Source: Streptomyces sp. NBC_01224 (GTDB taxonomy: Bacteria; Actinomycetota; Actinomycetes; Streptomycetales; Streptomycetaceae). Taken from it: a stretch of 64,000 bases of DNA. The position numbers and the translations under genes were made by a program. The notes below the pieces were generated by a model. It saw only the letters and a program-made list of their open reading frames with translations. It was not told the origin of the DNA and searched no databases. The DNA is taken from positions 4,521,001 through 4,585,000 of the forward strand of contig NZ_CP108529.1 in the NCBI RefSeq assembly GCF_036002945.1, given 5' to 3'. Of this stretch, positions 1 to 7,723 are shown piece after piece (the first letter of the stretch is position 1; each line of letters starts with the position of its first letter).

Positions 1-1
1 C

Positions 2-598
2 GGCCAGCCCCCGCACCACCTCATCGGCATCGACCTGGACATCGACACCACCGGTCGCAACGACTCCGCCGTCTCCCTCCAACAGCTGGCACTGCACCAC
101 CTGTTCACCATCCCGCCGACCGTCATGGTCCTCACCCCCAGCGGCGGCCGCCACATCTGGCTGACCGGCCCGCCCGGCGTTTGCGTACCGAACTCCGCGA
201 GCCGACTCGCCCCCGGAATCGACATCCGCGGCGCCGGCGGCTACCTGGTGGGCCCCGGCTCGGTCACCGCCCATGGCACCTACCGGCTCGCCCCGGGCAC
301 CGCCGACCTCCCGCCGGCCGCCTGCCCCCGCGCACTCCTCCACCTGCTCACACCCCCCGCGCGCCCCCACCACCCCACGCCCCGGACCGACCAGGGCCGG
401 GGACTGGTCCGGTTCGTCCTGGCAGCACGCGAGGGTCAGCGCAACACACGGCTCTTCTGGGCAGCCTGCCGCGCCTACGAACACGGCTTCGGCGACGCCC
501 TGGCGGACGCCCTCACCCACGCCGCCGTCCGCACCGGCCTCACCGAGCGCGAAGCCCGCGCCACCATCGCCTCGGCGGCCCGCCTCACCACGGGCTGA
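2..598 (+). CDS. Bifunctional DNA primase/polymerase (prim-pol), 5' end cut by window edge
   Basis: The frame is open from the window edge and 198 residues are visible. They contain an acidic DLDID strand near visible residue 11, a PSGGRHIWL loop with the conserved His, and an RGAGGYLVGPGS stretch, all typical of actinobacterial prim-pol domains of the archaeo-eukaryotic primase fold, followed by a helical tail. Family members make primers and initiate replication of actinomycete integrative elements, but chromosomal copies of unknown role are also common. The acidic motif is intact, unlike in the relative at 7724-8446. Lying 1.7 kb from a tRNA-Ser gene makes an origin in an integrative element plausible. 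The N-terminus and start are not visible. Confidence 0.8.
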   Translation, partial: GQPPHHLIGIDLDIDTTGRNDSAVSLQQLALHHLFTIPPTVMVLTPSGGRHIWLTGPPGVCVPNSASRLAPGIDIRGAGGYLVGPGSVTAHGTYRLAPGTADLPPAACPRALLHLLTPPARPHHPTPRTDQGRGLVRFVLAAREGQRNTRLFWAACRAYEHGFGDALADALTHAAVRTGLTEREARATIASAARLTTG

Positions 599-612
599 CG
601 GATCAGGGACGA

Positions 613-644
613 CGTAAATCGGGACGTCCCCGTAAATTGGGACG
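613..644. repeat. Two 14-bp direct repeats upstream of the DUF6232-like pair
   Basis: Two copies differing at one base, CGTAAATCGGGACG (613-626) and CGTAAATTGGGACG (631-644), lie 18 bp apart in the 184-bp gap before the gene at 783. The spacing and position suit a regulator-binding site, but no regulator is identified and no clear promoter is visible. Confidence 0.4.
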
Positions 645-782
645 GCCTCGCGCCTCGAACAGCCGCGCGTCGAGATTGGCCTCATTTCGTCTCTACTCGA
701 ACGCTCGGGACGCGTACTTATTGGTTCCCACGCAGCCACAGGGCGGAATACGGACGCGGAACCGATACCCACGGGGGAGCTC

Positions 783-1370
783 ATGGAGAACGCCGGAACT
801 GCGGGGACCCCACTGCCTCTACCGCCGCCCCCGACCGGAACAGGCGTCGACCTGAAGGTGAGCAGACGCCTGCTGTGGGTGGGAGAGGCGGCCTATCCCT
901 TGCACAACATCACCCGGGTCCACACCTTCGAACTCAGACCCAAGCGCGCGGAAGCCTTCATGAGCTTCCTGAAATGGCTCGGCGTCACGTTTGCACTGTT
1001 CGTCCTTTTCCAGATGACCAACGAGAACTCACCGTCCGACGGCGAAAGCGCGGACGGATCCGCCGGCACAGTGGGGCTTCTCGCCATCGCGATCGCGATC
1101 GGCCTGGTCGTGCGCCTGGTGAAGGATCTGGCCGCGCCGTCCGAGCACGTGCTGGCCGTCGAGACGTCCAGCGCCTCCAGCGCGCTGGTCACGCTGCCCA
1201 ATCCGGACCAACTGCGCCAGCTGGTCCGATACCTCGTCACCGCCATGGAGAACCCGGAGGCCGAGTTCCAGGTGCGTGTGGAGCGTGTGCTGGTCAATCC
1301 GAAGAACTACCACTTCGGCGACAACGTGAACATGTACGGCGGAATGTTCAACACAGGGATGAGCAAATGA
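783..1370 (+). CDS. DUF6232-like two-helix membrane protein with C-terminal GDNVNMYGG motif
   Basis: 195 residues, ATG start. A Pro-rich N-terminus leads into a short soluble segment resembling the DUF6232 start (VSRRLLWVGEAAYPLHNITRV region). Two hydrophobic helices follow (about residues 61-78 and 95-113), then a cytoplasmic-looking segment, then a Gly/Asn-rich tail with GDNVNMYGG at 179-187 and NTG at 190-192. The same motif opens the next protein, which overlaps by 4 bp (ATGA), so the two are translationally coupled. Function is unknown. A motif shared by the C-terminus of one protein and the N-terminus of its neighbour is the layout known for prokaryotic amyloid-signalling partners, so membrane recruitment or oligomerisation is a reasonable guess but only a guess. 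Confidence 0.7.
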   Translation: MENAGTAGTPLPLPPPPTGTGVDLKVSRRLLWVGEAAYPLHNITRVHTFELRPKRAEAFMSFLKWLGVTFALFVLFQMTNENSPSDGESADGSAGTVGLLAIAIAIGLVVRLVKDLAAPSEHVLAVETSSASSALVTLPNPDQLRQLVRYLVTAMENPEAEFQVRVERVLVNPKNYHFGDNVNMYGGMFNTGMSK

Positions 1371-1714
1371 GCAACGGCGACTCCTACCACTACGGCAACA
1401 ACATCCACGGCGACAACGTCAATATGTACGGCGGTACGGGCAACACGGGCATCGTCAAGCACCAGTCCCCGGAACTTCCGGAGGCGATCGGGGAGCTGGT
1501 ACGGCTGCTGAAGAATCTGCGCGGTGATCTCGCGCCCGCGAGTGCGCAAATCATCGACGACTCGCTGCCTGCGATCACCTCCGGGACGAGCGCTCCGCAG
1601 GAGCGGCACCGCGCCCTGATCGCCGTGGCCACCATCGCCGCGACCGTCGGAACACTCGGCCAACCGGTCGCCGATGCGGTCGACAAGATCCTGGGGCTGT
1701 TGGGCGCCCGGTAG
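1367..1714 (+). CDS. Small helical protein with N-terminal GDNVNMYGG motif, partner of the upstream membrane protein
   Basis: 115 residues. The ATG at 1367 overlaps the previous stop as ATGA. A longer frame runs upstream but would only overlap the preceding gene. The N-terminus is polar and Gly/Asn/Tyr-rich, with GDNVNMYGG at 15-23 and NTGI at 26-29, nearly identical to the tail of the preceding protein. The rest (about 38-115) is predicted helical and ends in a hydrophobic or amphipathic stretch (RALIAVATIAATVG region). No enzymatic motif is visible. By analogy with motif-bearing effector or adaptor proteins it may assemble with its neighbour; this is inferred only from the shared motif and coupling. 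Confidence 0.7.
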   Translation: MSNGDSYHYGNNIHGDNVNMYGGTGNTGIVKHQSPELPEAIGELVRLLKNLRGDLAPASAQIIDDSLPAITSGTSAPQERHRALIAVATIAATVGTLGQPVADAVDKILGLLGAR

Positions 1715-1879
1715 GACAGCACACTGCAGGAAGCCGCGGCCCCGCAACCTGCTGCAACGTTCCTCCGTGGCCCCTGCCGGACCGTCGGAACTCCCCCCGG
1801 TCCGGCACAGGTCCGGATCTTGAGAATCCCGGTCGGCGCCGAGTCCCGTCCGGCGCGCCATGGCCGCCCGGTCGGTCGC

Positions 1880-2092
1880 CTACTTGTTGCTGTCCTCTGC
1901 GAGAGTGTGGGCGACGAGAGCATTGGCGTGGCCATGCCCCAGACCGTGTTCGGCCTTGAGCCAGGAGACGATCTCCATGTGCTTCCTCAGGTGGGAGGAG
2001 CGGATGAGCTCCTTCCAATCCGCAATGGGGCGCCCGTACTTCTTCTCGATCGAGGGGAAGTAGCTGGCAGGGCCCTTCACGGTTTCAGTCAT
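1880..2092 (-). CDS. DUF4287 domain protein
   Basis: 70 residues. It contains the DUF4287 signature: ADWKELIRSS followed by KHMEIVSWLKAEHGLGHGHA, a short helical protein seen alone or fused to DUF5655 in many bacteria. No function is established. It faces the tRNA-Ser direction and converges with the gene pair at 783-1714, with a 165-bp gap between. Nothing in the sequence indicates an enzymatic site. Confidence 0.85.
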   Translation of the reverse strand: MTETVKGPASYFPSIEKKYGRPIADWKELIRSSHLRKHMEIVSWLKAEHGLGHGHANALVAHTLAEDSNK

Positions 2093-2290
2093 GTCGGCAG
2101 TTTCCCATCCATTGGTGTGAAGTGATGCTGATACGACTGCATGAGGGAGGAAAACTCATCGCTCGGCAGCCGAAGACGGACGGGAAGGGACGTCCGACCG
2201 GGCGCTCCAGCCGGGAGGACACCCCTCTCACCCGACCGCTCGGGAAACCACAGGGGATGACGTGACCTTGCGGACAGCGCGCACGACAAC

Positions 2291-2321
2291 GGCCCCCGAC
2301 CGATTCACCAGGTCGGGGGCC
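2291..2321 (-). terminator. Hairpin terminator after tRNA-Ser(UGA)
   Basis: Perfect 11-bp stem GGCCCCCGACC / GGTCGGGGGCC with a 9-nt loop, starting 10 bp beyond the 3' end of the tRNA gene. It lacks a U tract, as is usual for Streptomyces terminators. Confidence 0.8.
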
Positions 2322-2330
2322 GTTCATCTG

Positions 2331-2417
2331 CGGTGGGTGTGGGATTTGAACCCACGGTGACGTCGCCGCCACGACGGTTTTCAAGACCGTTCCCTTAGGC
2401 CGCTCGGGCAACCCACC
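2331..2417 (-). tRNA. tRNA-Ser(UGA)
   Basis: On the minus strand the 87-nt gene folds with a 7-bp acceptor stem (GGTGGGT/ACCCACC), anticodon loop CTTGAAA (anticodon TGA), the long variable arm of serine tRNAs, the T-loop GGTTCAAATCC and discriminator G. CCA is not encoded. Its 3' end faces the accessory-looking segment at 1-2330, the side on which tRNA-targeting integrases place elements. Confidence 0.95.
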
Positions 2418-2467
2418 CCGCGCCCTCGGCCCATGGACCGAGGTTGACGCGAGGACAGCCTAGCCGG

Positions 2468-3982
2468 TCAGCTGTCGCCCTTGCGCTCCCCCAGGGTGAC
2501 TTCGGCCGTTGCCGTCTTGCCGTCGCGCTTGTAGGTCAGTGTCACCCGGTCGCCGGGCTTGTGGGTCCAGATCTCGCCGATCAGAGTCGGGCCGCTGTCG
2601 ATCACGGTGTCGTTGAACTTCGTGATGACATCGCCCGCCTTGAGGCCGGCCCTGTCGGCGGGGCCGTCCTTCGCCACGGCTGCCGTACCGCCCGTGCCCT
2701 GGTCGGGAATGGCGGCGCCGCCGGTCCGCTCGTCCATCGTGACCGTGGCGCCGATCACCGGGTAGACCGGCTGACCGGTCTTGATCAGCTGCTGGGCGAC
2801 GTTCGCCGCCTGGTTGATCGGGATTGCGAAGCCGAGGCCGATGGAGCCCGCCTGCGTCTGACCGACACTGCTGCCGGTCGACTGGATGGCCGAGTTGATG
2901 CCGATGACCGCGCCGCGCGCATCGAGCAGCGGGCCGCCGGAGTTGCCCGGGTTGATCGAGGCGTCGGTCTGCAGGGCGCTCATGTACGAGTTGCTGCCAC
3001 CGGAACCGTCGCCGGAGGCGACCGGGCGGTTCTTGGCGCTGATGATGCCCGTGGTCACCGTGTTGGACAGACCGAACGGGGCGCCGATCGCGATCGTCGA
3101 ATCACCGACCGCGACCTGGTCCGAGTTGCCGAGGGACAGCGGGGTGAGCCCCGACGGCGGGTTCTTCAGCTTCAGCACGGCGACGTCGTAGCCCTGCGCC
3201 CGGCCGACCACCTCGGCGTCGTACTTCTTGCCGTCGGAGAACGTCGCCGTGAGCTGGCCGCTGTTCGCAGCGGAGGCCACCACGTGGTTGTTCGTGAGGA
3301 TGTGGCCTTCCTTGTCGTACACGAAGCCGGTGCCGGTGCCGCCCTCGCCGTCACCGCCCTGCGCATCGATGGTGACCACGCTCGGCAGCGCCTTGGCGGC
3401 CACGCCCGCGACCGTGCCGGGTTCGCGCTTGAGATCCTGCGGGTTGGACGACGCCGCGACCGTGGTGGAGCCGTTGGAGCTGTCGTTCCGGTCGGCCGCC
3501 CAGTAGCCGAAGGCGCCGCCGATACCGCCCGCGATCAGCGCCGCCGCCGCCACCGCGGCCACCAGGCCGCCCATGCCCCGCTTGCGCGGGCCTTCGGGGG
3601 AGGCGAGCTGGGCCGGAGCGCCCCAGACCGGACCGGCACCACCGCCGTCCGCGCCATGGTGCGCGTACGCGGGGACGGCGGGAGGGGGCGGGGGCCAGTT
3701 GGCTTCGGCGGCCGACTGGAGCCCGGGGGGAGGCGTACCCGGCACGGAAGCCATGGGGGTGGTCGCGGTGGCCGGTTCCTCCGTCGGGGGGTACAGCTGC
3801 TGTGCCCGGGGCGGCTGCTGCGCGGCTGCCGCGTCCGGCGTCTGCGGGTACGCCGGGGCGTCGGGCGCGGGCGTGCTCTCAGGTGACCCCTGAGGAGCAT
3901 CGGCCGGCACTGGAGGTGCGGACGGAACGGACGGAACGGCCTCGGCCGCAGTGCCCTCGTTGCCCTCGTTCTCTGTGCTCAC
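2468..3982 (-). CDS. htrA: HtrA/DegP-type membrane-anchored serine protease with PDZ domain
   Basis: 504 residues; GTG start with AGGAG about 9 bases upstream. A long Pro/Ala-rich cytoplasmic N-terminus (1-135) precedes one membrane anchor (about 138-160), so the protease domain is outside the cell. The trypsin-like triad is visible as H233 (LTNNHVVA), D266 (GYDVAVLKL) and S348 (NPGNSGGPL). A PDZ domain occupies the last ~100 residues. HtrA proteases degrade or refold damaged exported proteins under envelope stress. It is transcribed leftward as a single gene and divergent from the glycerophosphodiesterase; the 241-bp gap presumably holds both promoters. Confidence 0.95.
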   Translation of the reverse strand: MSTENEGNEGTAAEAVPSVPSAPPVPADAPQGSPESTPAPDAPAYPQTPDAAAAQQPPRAQQLYPPTEEPATATTPMASVPGTPPPGLQSAAEANWPPPPPAVPAYAHHGADGGGAGPVWGAPAQLASPEGPRKRGMGGLVAAVAAAALIAGGIGGAFGYWAADRNDSSNGSTTVAASSNPQDLKREPGTVAGVAAKALPSVVTIDAQGGDGEGGTGTGFVYDKEGHILTNNHVVASAANSGQLTATFSDGKKYDAEVVGRAQGYDVAVLKLKNPPSGLTPLSLGNSDQVAVGDSTIAIGAPFGLSNTVTTGIISAKNRPVASGDGSGGSNSYMSALQTDASINPGNSGGPLLDARGAVIGINSAIQSTGSSVGQTQAGSIGLGFAIPINQAANVAQQLIKTGQPVYPVIGATVTMDERTGGAAIPDQGTGGTAAVAKDGPADRAGLKAGDVITKFNDTVIDSGPTLIGEIWTHKPGDRVTLTYKRDGKTATAEVTLGERKGDS

Positions 3983-4223
3983 AGCTTTTTACTCCTAGGT
4001 TCCACATCATTTTCGGCAAGAGATCCGCTGTGTACGTGTCCCGGGACAGTTTTTCCCAAGGCACGTCAGGCCACTGTAAGCAGGACCTGTGCATCCGCGC
4101 GCCAATCTTTACATCCGGCAAAACGGTCTCCCGGTACGAGGTACCCACAGCCGCGTCGCAAGGCGCGGACACCCGTGACGCAAGCTGTACGCAGCAGTCG
4201 CTTCTCGGTGACACGATGACGCA

Positions 4224-5057
4224 GTGACCCACGCACGGCAGCAATCCACGCACCCTTCCATCCAGGTCATCGCCCACCGAGGCGCGTCCGACGACGCCCC
4301 CGAGCACACCCTGGCCGCGTACCGGAAGGCGATCGAGGACGGCGCCGACGCGCTGGAGTGCGATGTACGGCTCACCGCCGACGGCCACCTCGTCTGCGTA
4401 CACGACCGCCGGGTGAATCGCACCTCCAACGGCCGCGGCGCCGTCTCCGCGCTGGAGCTCTCCGAGCTCGCCGCCCTCGACTGGGGCTCCTGGAAGGACC
4501 GCGAGGAGTCGGAGTCCCCGGACTGGGACCCGGTACCGGGGGAACTCACCTCCGTGCTGACTCTGGAGCGACTGCTCGAACTGGTCGCCGAGACACGGGC
4601 AGCCGGACGCCCTCTCCAACTGGCCATCGAGACCAAGCACCCCACCCGCTGGGCGGGCCAGGTCGAGGAGCGGCTGCTGCATCTGCTGAAGCGCTTCGAA
4701 CTCGACGTCCCGCCGGCCGAAGGCCCTTCGCCGGTACGGATCATGAGCTTCTCGGCACGCTCCCTGCACCGCATCCAGGCCGCGTCCCCCACCCTGCCCA
4801 CCGTCTATCTGATGCAGTTCGTCTCGCCGCGCCTGCGTGACGGGCGACTGCCGGCCGGGGCGCGGATCGCCGGTCCGGGGATGCGGATCGTACGCAGTCA
4901 CCCCGACTACATCGAGCGGCTGCACCGTGCGGGCCATCGCGCCCACGTCTGGACGGTCAACGAACCTGAGGACGTCGAGCTCTGCATCGATCTCGGCGTC
5001 GAGGCAATCATCACGAACCGCCCGAAACAGGTTCTGTCACAACTGGGACGCTCTTAA
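4224..5057 (+). CDS. Glycerophosphodiester phosphodiesterase
   Basis: 277 residues, GTG start. It carries the GDPD family markers: catalytic HRGASDDAPEHT near the N-terminus, the metal-binding ECDVRLTADG, and VHDRRVNRTSNG with the second catalytic His. A C-terminal AHVWTVNEPED stretch and the EAIITNRP ending are typical. It hydrolyses glycerophosphodiesters from phospholipid turnover to glycerol 3-phosphate and an alcohol. No signal peptide is visible, so the enzyme is cytosolic, unlike secreted UgpQ/GlpQ types. It stands alone between divergent htrA and a downstream signalling gene. Confidence 0.93.
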   Translation: MTHARQQSTHPSIQVIAHRGASDDAPEHTLAAYRKAIEDGADALECDVRLTADGHLVCVHDRRVNRTSNGRGAVSALELSELAALDWGSWKDREESESPDWDPVPGELTSVLTLERLLELVAETRAAGRPLQLAIETKHPTRWAGQVEERLLHLLKRFELDVPPAEGPSPVRIMSFSARSLHRIQAASPTLPTVYLMQFVSPRLRDGRLPAGARIAGPGMRIVRSHPDYIERLHRAGHRAHVWTVNEPEDVELCIDLGVEAIITNRPKQVLSQLGRS

Positions 5058-5197
5058 CATCAGTTACACGGAGTACACCGGCGCATTCGAACCGTATTCG
5101 ATCGTTACGAGTGCGTCACTGGCAGGCGATTGGCCGGTTTCCGGTCCAGTCCAGGAGGGCATCCACTCCGTGGCGTGGGGCAAAGGAGGTCTCGGGG

Positions 5198-5716
5198 GTG
5201 GCGTTGGTGGTGGCACAGGAAGTGCCCACGTCGTCGAGCATGGCCGTACCCCATGGCCCTGCGGGCGTGGGTCAGGCGCGGCACCGGATGCGCGAGCAAT
5301 TGCGCAGCTACGGGGTGCCGGATTCGGTCGTCGACGATGCTGTATTGATCCTTTCCGAACTACTCAGCAATGCCTGTCGGCACGGCAGGCCGCTGGGGCG
5401 ATACACAGATGTGGGTGACGGCGACATCCGCGCCGCATGGCGTGTGGACAGAGCAGGCGGCCTGACCGTCGAAGTGACGGACGGAGGCGGTCCGACCCGA
5501 CCGATTCCGGCCACGCCGTCGGTGACGGCGCGCGGCGGCCGCGGGCTCAACATCATCAGCGCGCTCGCCGAGGAGTGGGGCGTACGCGACAGCTCGTCCG
5601 GCGAGGTCACCGTCTGGGTCCTCGTCAGCGAGGGGCACGGGCGGGTGTCCGAAGTACAGAGTGTGTCGGGGCTCGACGGGCTGGGCTTCGCGGACGCCTT
5701 CGACGACATGGGCTGA
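5198..5716 (+). CDS. RsbW-like ATP-binding protein (HATPase_c_2), putative anti-sigma factor kinase
   Basis: 172 residues from GTG 5198, chosen because AAAGGAGG lies 7 bases upstream; the frame is open further upstream without such a site. GHKL ATPase motifs are present: N box LSELLSNACRHG, G1 VTDGGGP and G2 GGRGLNIISALAEEWG. Streptomyces encode many such proteins, usually serine kinases acting on STAS anti-anti-sigma factors. No cognate sigma or STAS gene is adjacent, so the target is unknown. A second member lies at 12086-12613 and a PP2C-like protein at 9015-10439. Confidence 0.85.
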   Translation: MALVVAQEVPTSSSMAVPHGPAGVGQARHRMREQLRSYGVPDSVVDDAVLILSELLSNACRHGRPLGRYTDVGDGDIRAAWRVDRAGGLTVEVTDGGGPTRPIPATPSVTARGGRGLNIISALAEEWGVRDSSSGEVTVWVLVSEGHGRVSEVQSVSGLDGLGFADAFDDMG

Positions 5717-5917
5717 CGTTCCCGCACAGGTGAGGATGTCTGCGGTGACGGCGGCGATACGAGCACCCGTATCCGCACACGTGTCGATGGACAGGCGTAC
5801 GCGCGGGCATTCCGCACCCCGTACCGCCGGGCGCGCAGGCGGATGCGTCCCGGACGCGACACGGGCCGCTAGGCTCGCGGCCCAGACCGCACTGTCGCAA
5901 TCGGGAGAAAGCCCACC

Positions 5918-6883
5918 ATGGCCAAGAAGCGCCCTCAGACCAAGGCCGGGAAGCAGCAACTCAAGGACGGCGAGATCCCTGTGGTCGGGGCTCGCGAGCC
6001 CTGCCCGTGCGGTTCGGGCCGCCGCTACAAGGCGTGTCACGGCCGCGCCGCCGCCCAGGCGGTGACCGAACTCGTCCACCGCCCCTTCGAGGGCCTGGCC
6101 GGCGAGTGCGACTGGGTCGCCCTGCGTGAGCTGGTACCCGCGGCAACGGTCGAGCTGACGCTGAAGGGCGGGCTGCCCAAGGGTGTGCCCTCCGTGACTC
6201 TCGCGACCGTCCTGCCCATGGCGTGGCCGGCGCTCCGCCGCGACGACGGCTCGGTGCTGCTCGCCCTGCAGAACGACACCCCGTCCGGTGACCTCAGCCG
6301 TGACCTCGCGGACACGCTGCAGCGGGCGCTGGCCGCCGAGCCCGGTTCGTCCGTGGCTGCCCGGCGCGCACCGGCCGACGGTCCGCGGCTGCAGGACGTA
6401 CTCGACCCCGATGCGGCGTTCGAGCCCGTTGTCCACTCCGGCTTCGAGTTCTGGGTTCCGGACGCGGAGAACGCCACGCCCGAGGTGTCCGCGTCCCTGG
6501 AGCGCGCGAACGAGGCGGCGATCCCGACGACCCTGCTTTCCGGCCTGGACGCCGCGTACTGGTGCGAGACCCCGGAGAAGAACCACCTGCGCTGGGTCAT
6601 GCCGCACCCCGAGGAGCAGCTCCTCGACGCGCTCGCCCGGCTGCACGCCGCAGGCACCTCCTCGCTGGGCGAGGGGACGCGGCTGGTCGGCTCCTTCCGG
6701 GCGCACGGGCTTATGGTCCCGGTCTGGGATCTGCCGAGCGCGATGGGGGCCGCGGAGTGCGAGAAGCCCGCGGCCGAGCTCGCGGAGCGGCTGACAGCGG
6801 CGCTCGCCTCGGACGCGCCGCTCACCGCCGAGGAGCGGCGGGCCCGTGGCGGGCTCACCAACCGCCAAGTGACGCTCAGCTGA
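5918..6883 (+). CDS. DUF5926 protein with N-terminal SEC-C zinc motif
   Basis: 321 residues, ATG start. The N-terminus is basic (KKRPQTKAGKQQ), followed at about residues 29-42 by the SEC-C motif PCPCGSGRRYKACH, a zinc-binding module also found at the SecA C-terminus. The remainder matches the DUF5926 family known from Streptomyces, with no recognisable catalytic site. SEC-C motifs are thought to bind nucleic acid, ribosomes or partner proteins, but the role of this family is not established. It is monocistronic as far as can be seen. Confidence 0.85.
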   Translation: MAKKRPQTKAGKQQLKDGEIPVVGAREPCPCGSGRRYKACHGRAAAQAVTELVHRPFEGLAGECDWVALRELVPAATVELTLKGGLPKGVPSVTLATVLPMAWPALRRDDGSVLLALQNDTPSGDLSRDLADTLQRALAAEPGSSVAARRAPADGPRLQDVLDPDAAFEPVVHSGFEFWVPDAENATPEVSASLERANEAAIPTTLLSGLDAAYWCETPEKNHLRWVMPHPEEQLLDALARLHAAGTSSLGEGTRLVGSFRAHGLMVPVWDLPSAMGAAECEKPAAELAERLTAALASDAPLTAEERRARGGLTNRQVTLS

Positions 6884-6939
6884 GAGTGACAACCCCCGGG
6901 TCCGTCGAGTGACGCATGTCACAACTCCCCGTACTCACA

Positions 6940-7050
6940 GGTAAATCGCTGTCCTAATACACGAGATCGAATTTGCGAACGGCAGATCTCTTGTTACCGT
7001 TCTAGAAGCCCGGTCGCTGGTGCATCCCCCGTCGCCAGCGACCGGGCATT
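6940..7050 (+). ncRNA. Candidate small RNA ending in a strong intrinsic terminator
   Basis: No ORF fits this segment, yet it ends in a perfect 13-bp hairpin (GCCCGGTCGCTGG at 7008-7020 pairing with CCAGCGACCGGGC at 7035-7047) with a 14-nt loop containing ATCCCCC and an ATT tail. A second small stem AACGG/CCGTT (about 6978-7000) precedes it. Promoter-like elements lie at about 6918-6960 (GTCACA, then TAAATC or TAATAC). The arrangement resembles an independent RNA of about 90-110 nt. The C-rich loop recalls the actinobacterial 6C RNA, but the loop has five rather than six Cs and the first loop is not C-rich, so that name is not assigned. It could instead be a detached terminator for the gene at 5918. 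Confidence 0.5.
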
Positions 7051-7723
7051 CTCATTTCCGGGCACGGCGCACAGCGCGTGACGCGGCGCACAAGCCCGCA
7101 CACGATCCCCTCGCCGGTGCGACCCGGCCCTCGCCTCCACATCGGGCCCCTGCAGCCCAGCACCTGTGCACCGGCCTCAACCCGGCGCGACAGGGCCCGG
7201 ATTGACTGCGGGCCGCCATCGGCAGCGGAGCCTCCTCCACCGTCGCACCCTCGGCCCCGCCGGAGCGACCGGCCTCGGACAGAAGCCGGAACTCCCCTAT
7301 GGATACCCCTTCACAGATCACTCGAATAAATCTTCGAAGAATACCTTGAGAAGGTCCCGGAAGATCCATCAGAAATCCCTGCACCGACGCACTTTGCAGC
7401 GGCAGACTTTGTATTGAGCGACATGAGATCGGGGCTGATGAAGTGGCCGGAGAAGACGGGAGAAGGTGGGCGCGGAACCGAAGCCGTGAAAGCTGTCACA
7501 CCCGCGATACCGATCACGCGACCTCACCTGGCGGCATCCGTCGATGCCCGTCGGCTTCGCCCGAGTTCCTGACGGTCCGTCGGAGATGTCAGCGGAATAT
7601 GAACATCCCGGTGCAGCATGCCCATTTACACCGGGAACTCAGGTCGACTCACGTCCGAACAAGTGAGCCGACCACGGATTCCGCCCCCACAGGGGCGCGA
7701 CGCACCCGCCCACCGACCACTCG
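7051..7723. other. Non-coding stretch with a relatively A/T-rich patch
   Basis: About 670 bp without a convincing gene. The first 250 bp are ordinary GC-rich sequence. From about 7300 to 7440 the composition becomes unusually A/T-rich for this genome (AATAAATCTTCGAAGAATAC and similar). A short minus-strand frame over the patch has no family resemblance and no ribosome-binding site. The stretch may hold regulatory sequence or relics of a lost gene. Confidence 0.5.

Noticed and set aside
6940..7050. Naming the candidate small RNA as 6C RNA
   Set aside because: The loop has five Cs and only one hairpin is C-rich, so the defining feature is not met by eye.
7311..7517. 68-codon minus-strand ORF over the A/T-rich patch
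   Set aside because: No ribosome-binding site, family resemblance or codon bias; kept as non-coding.
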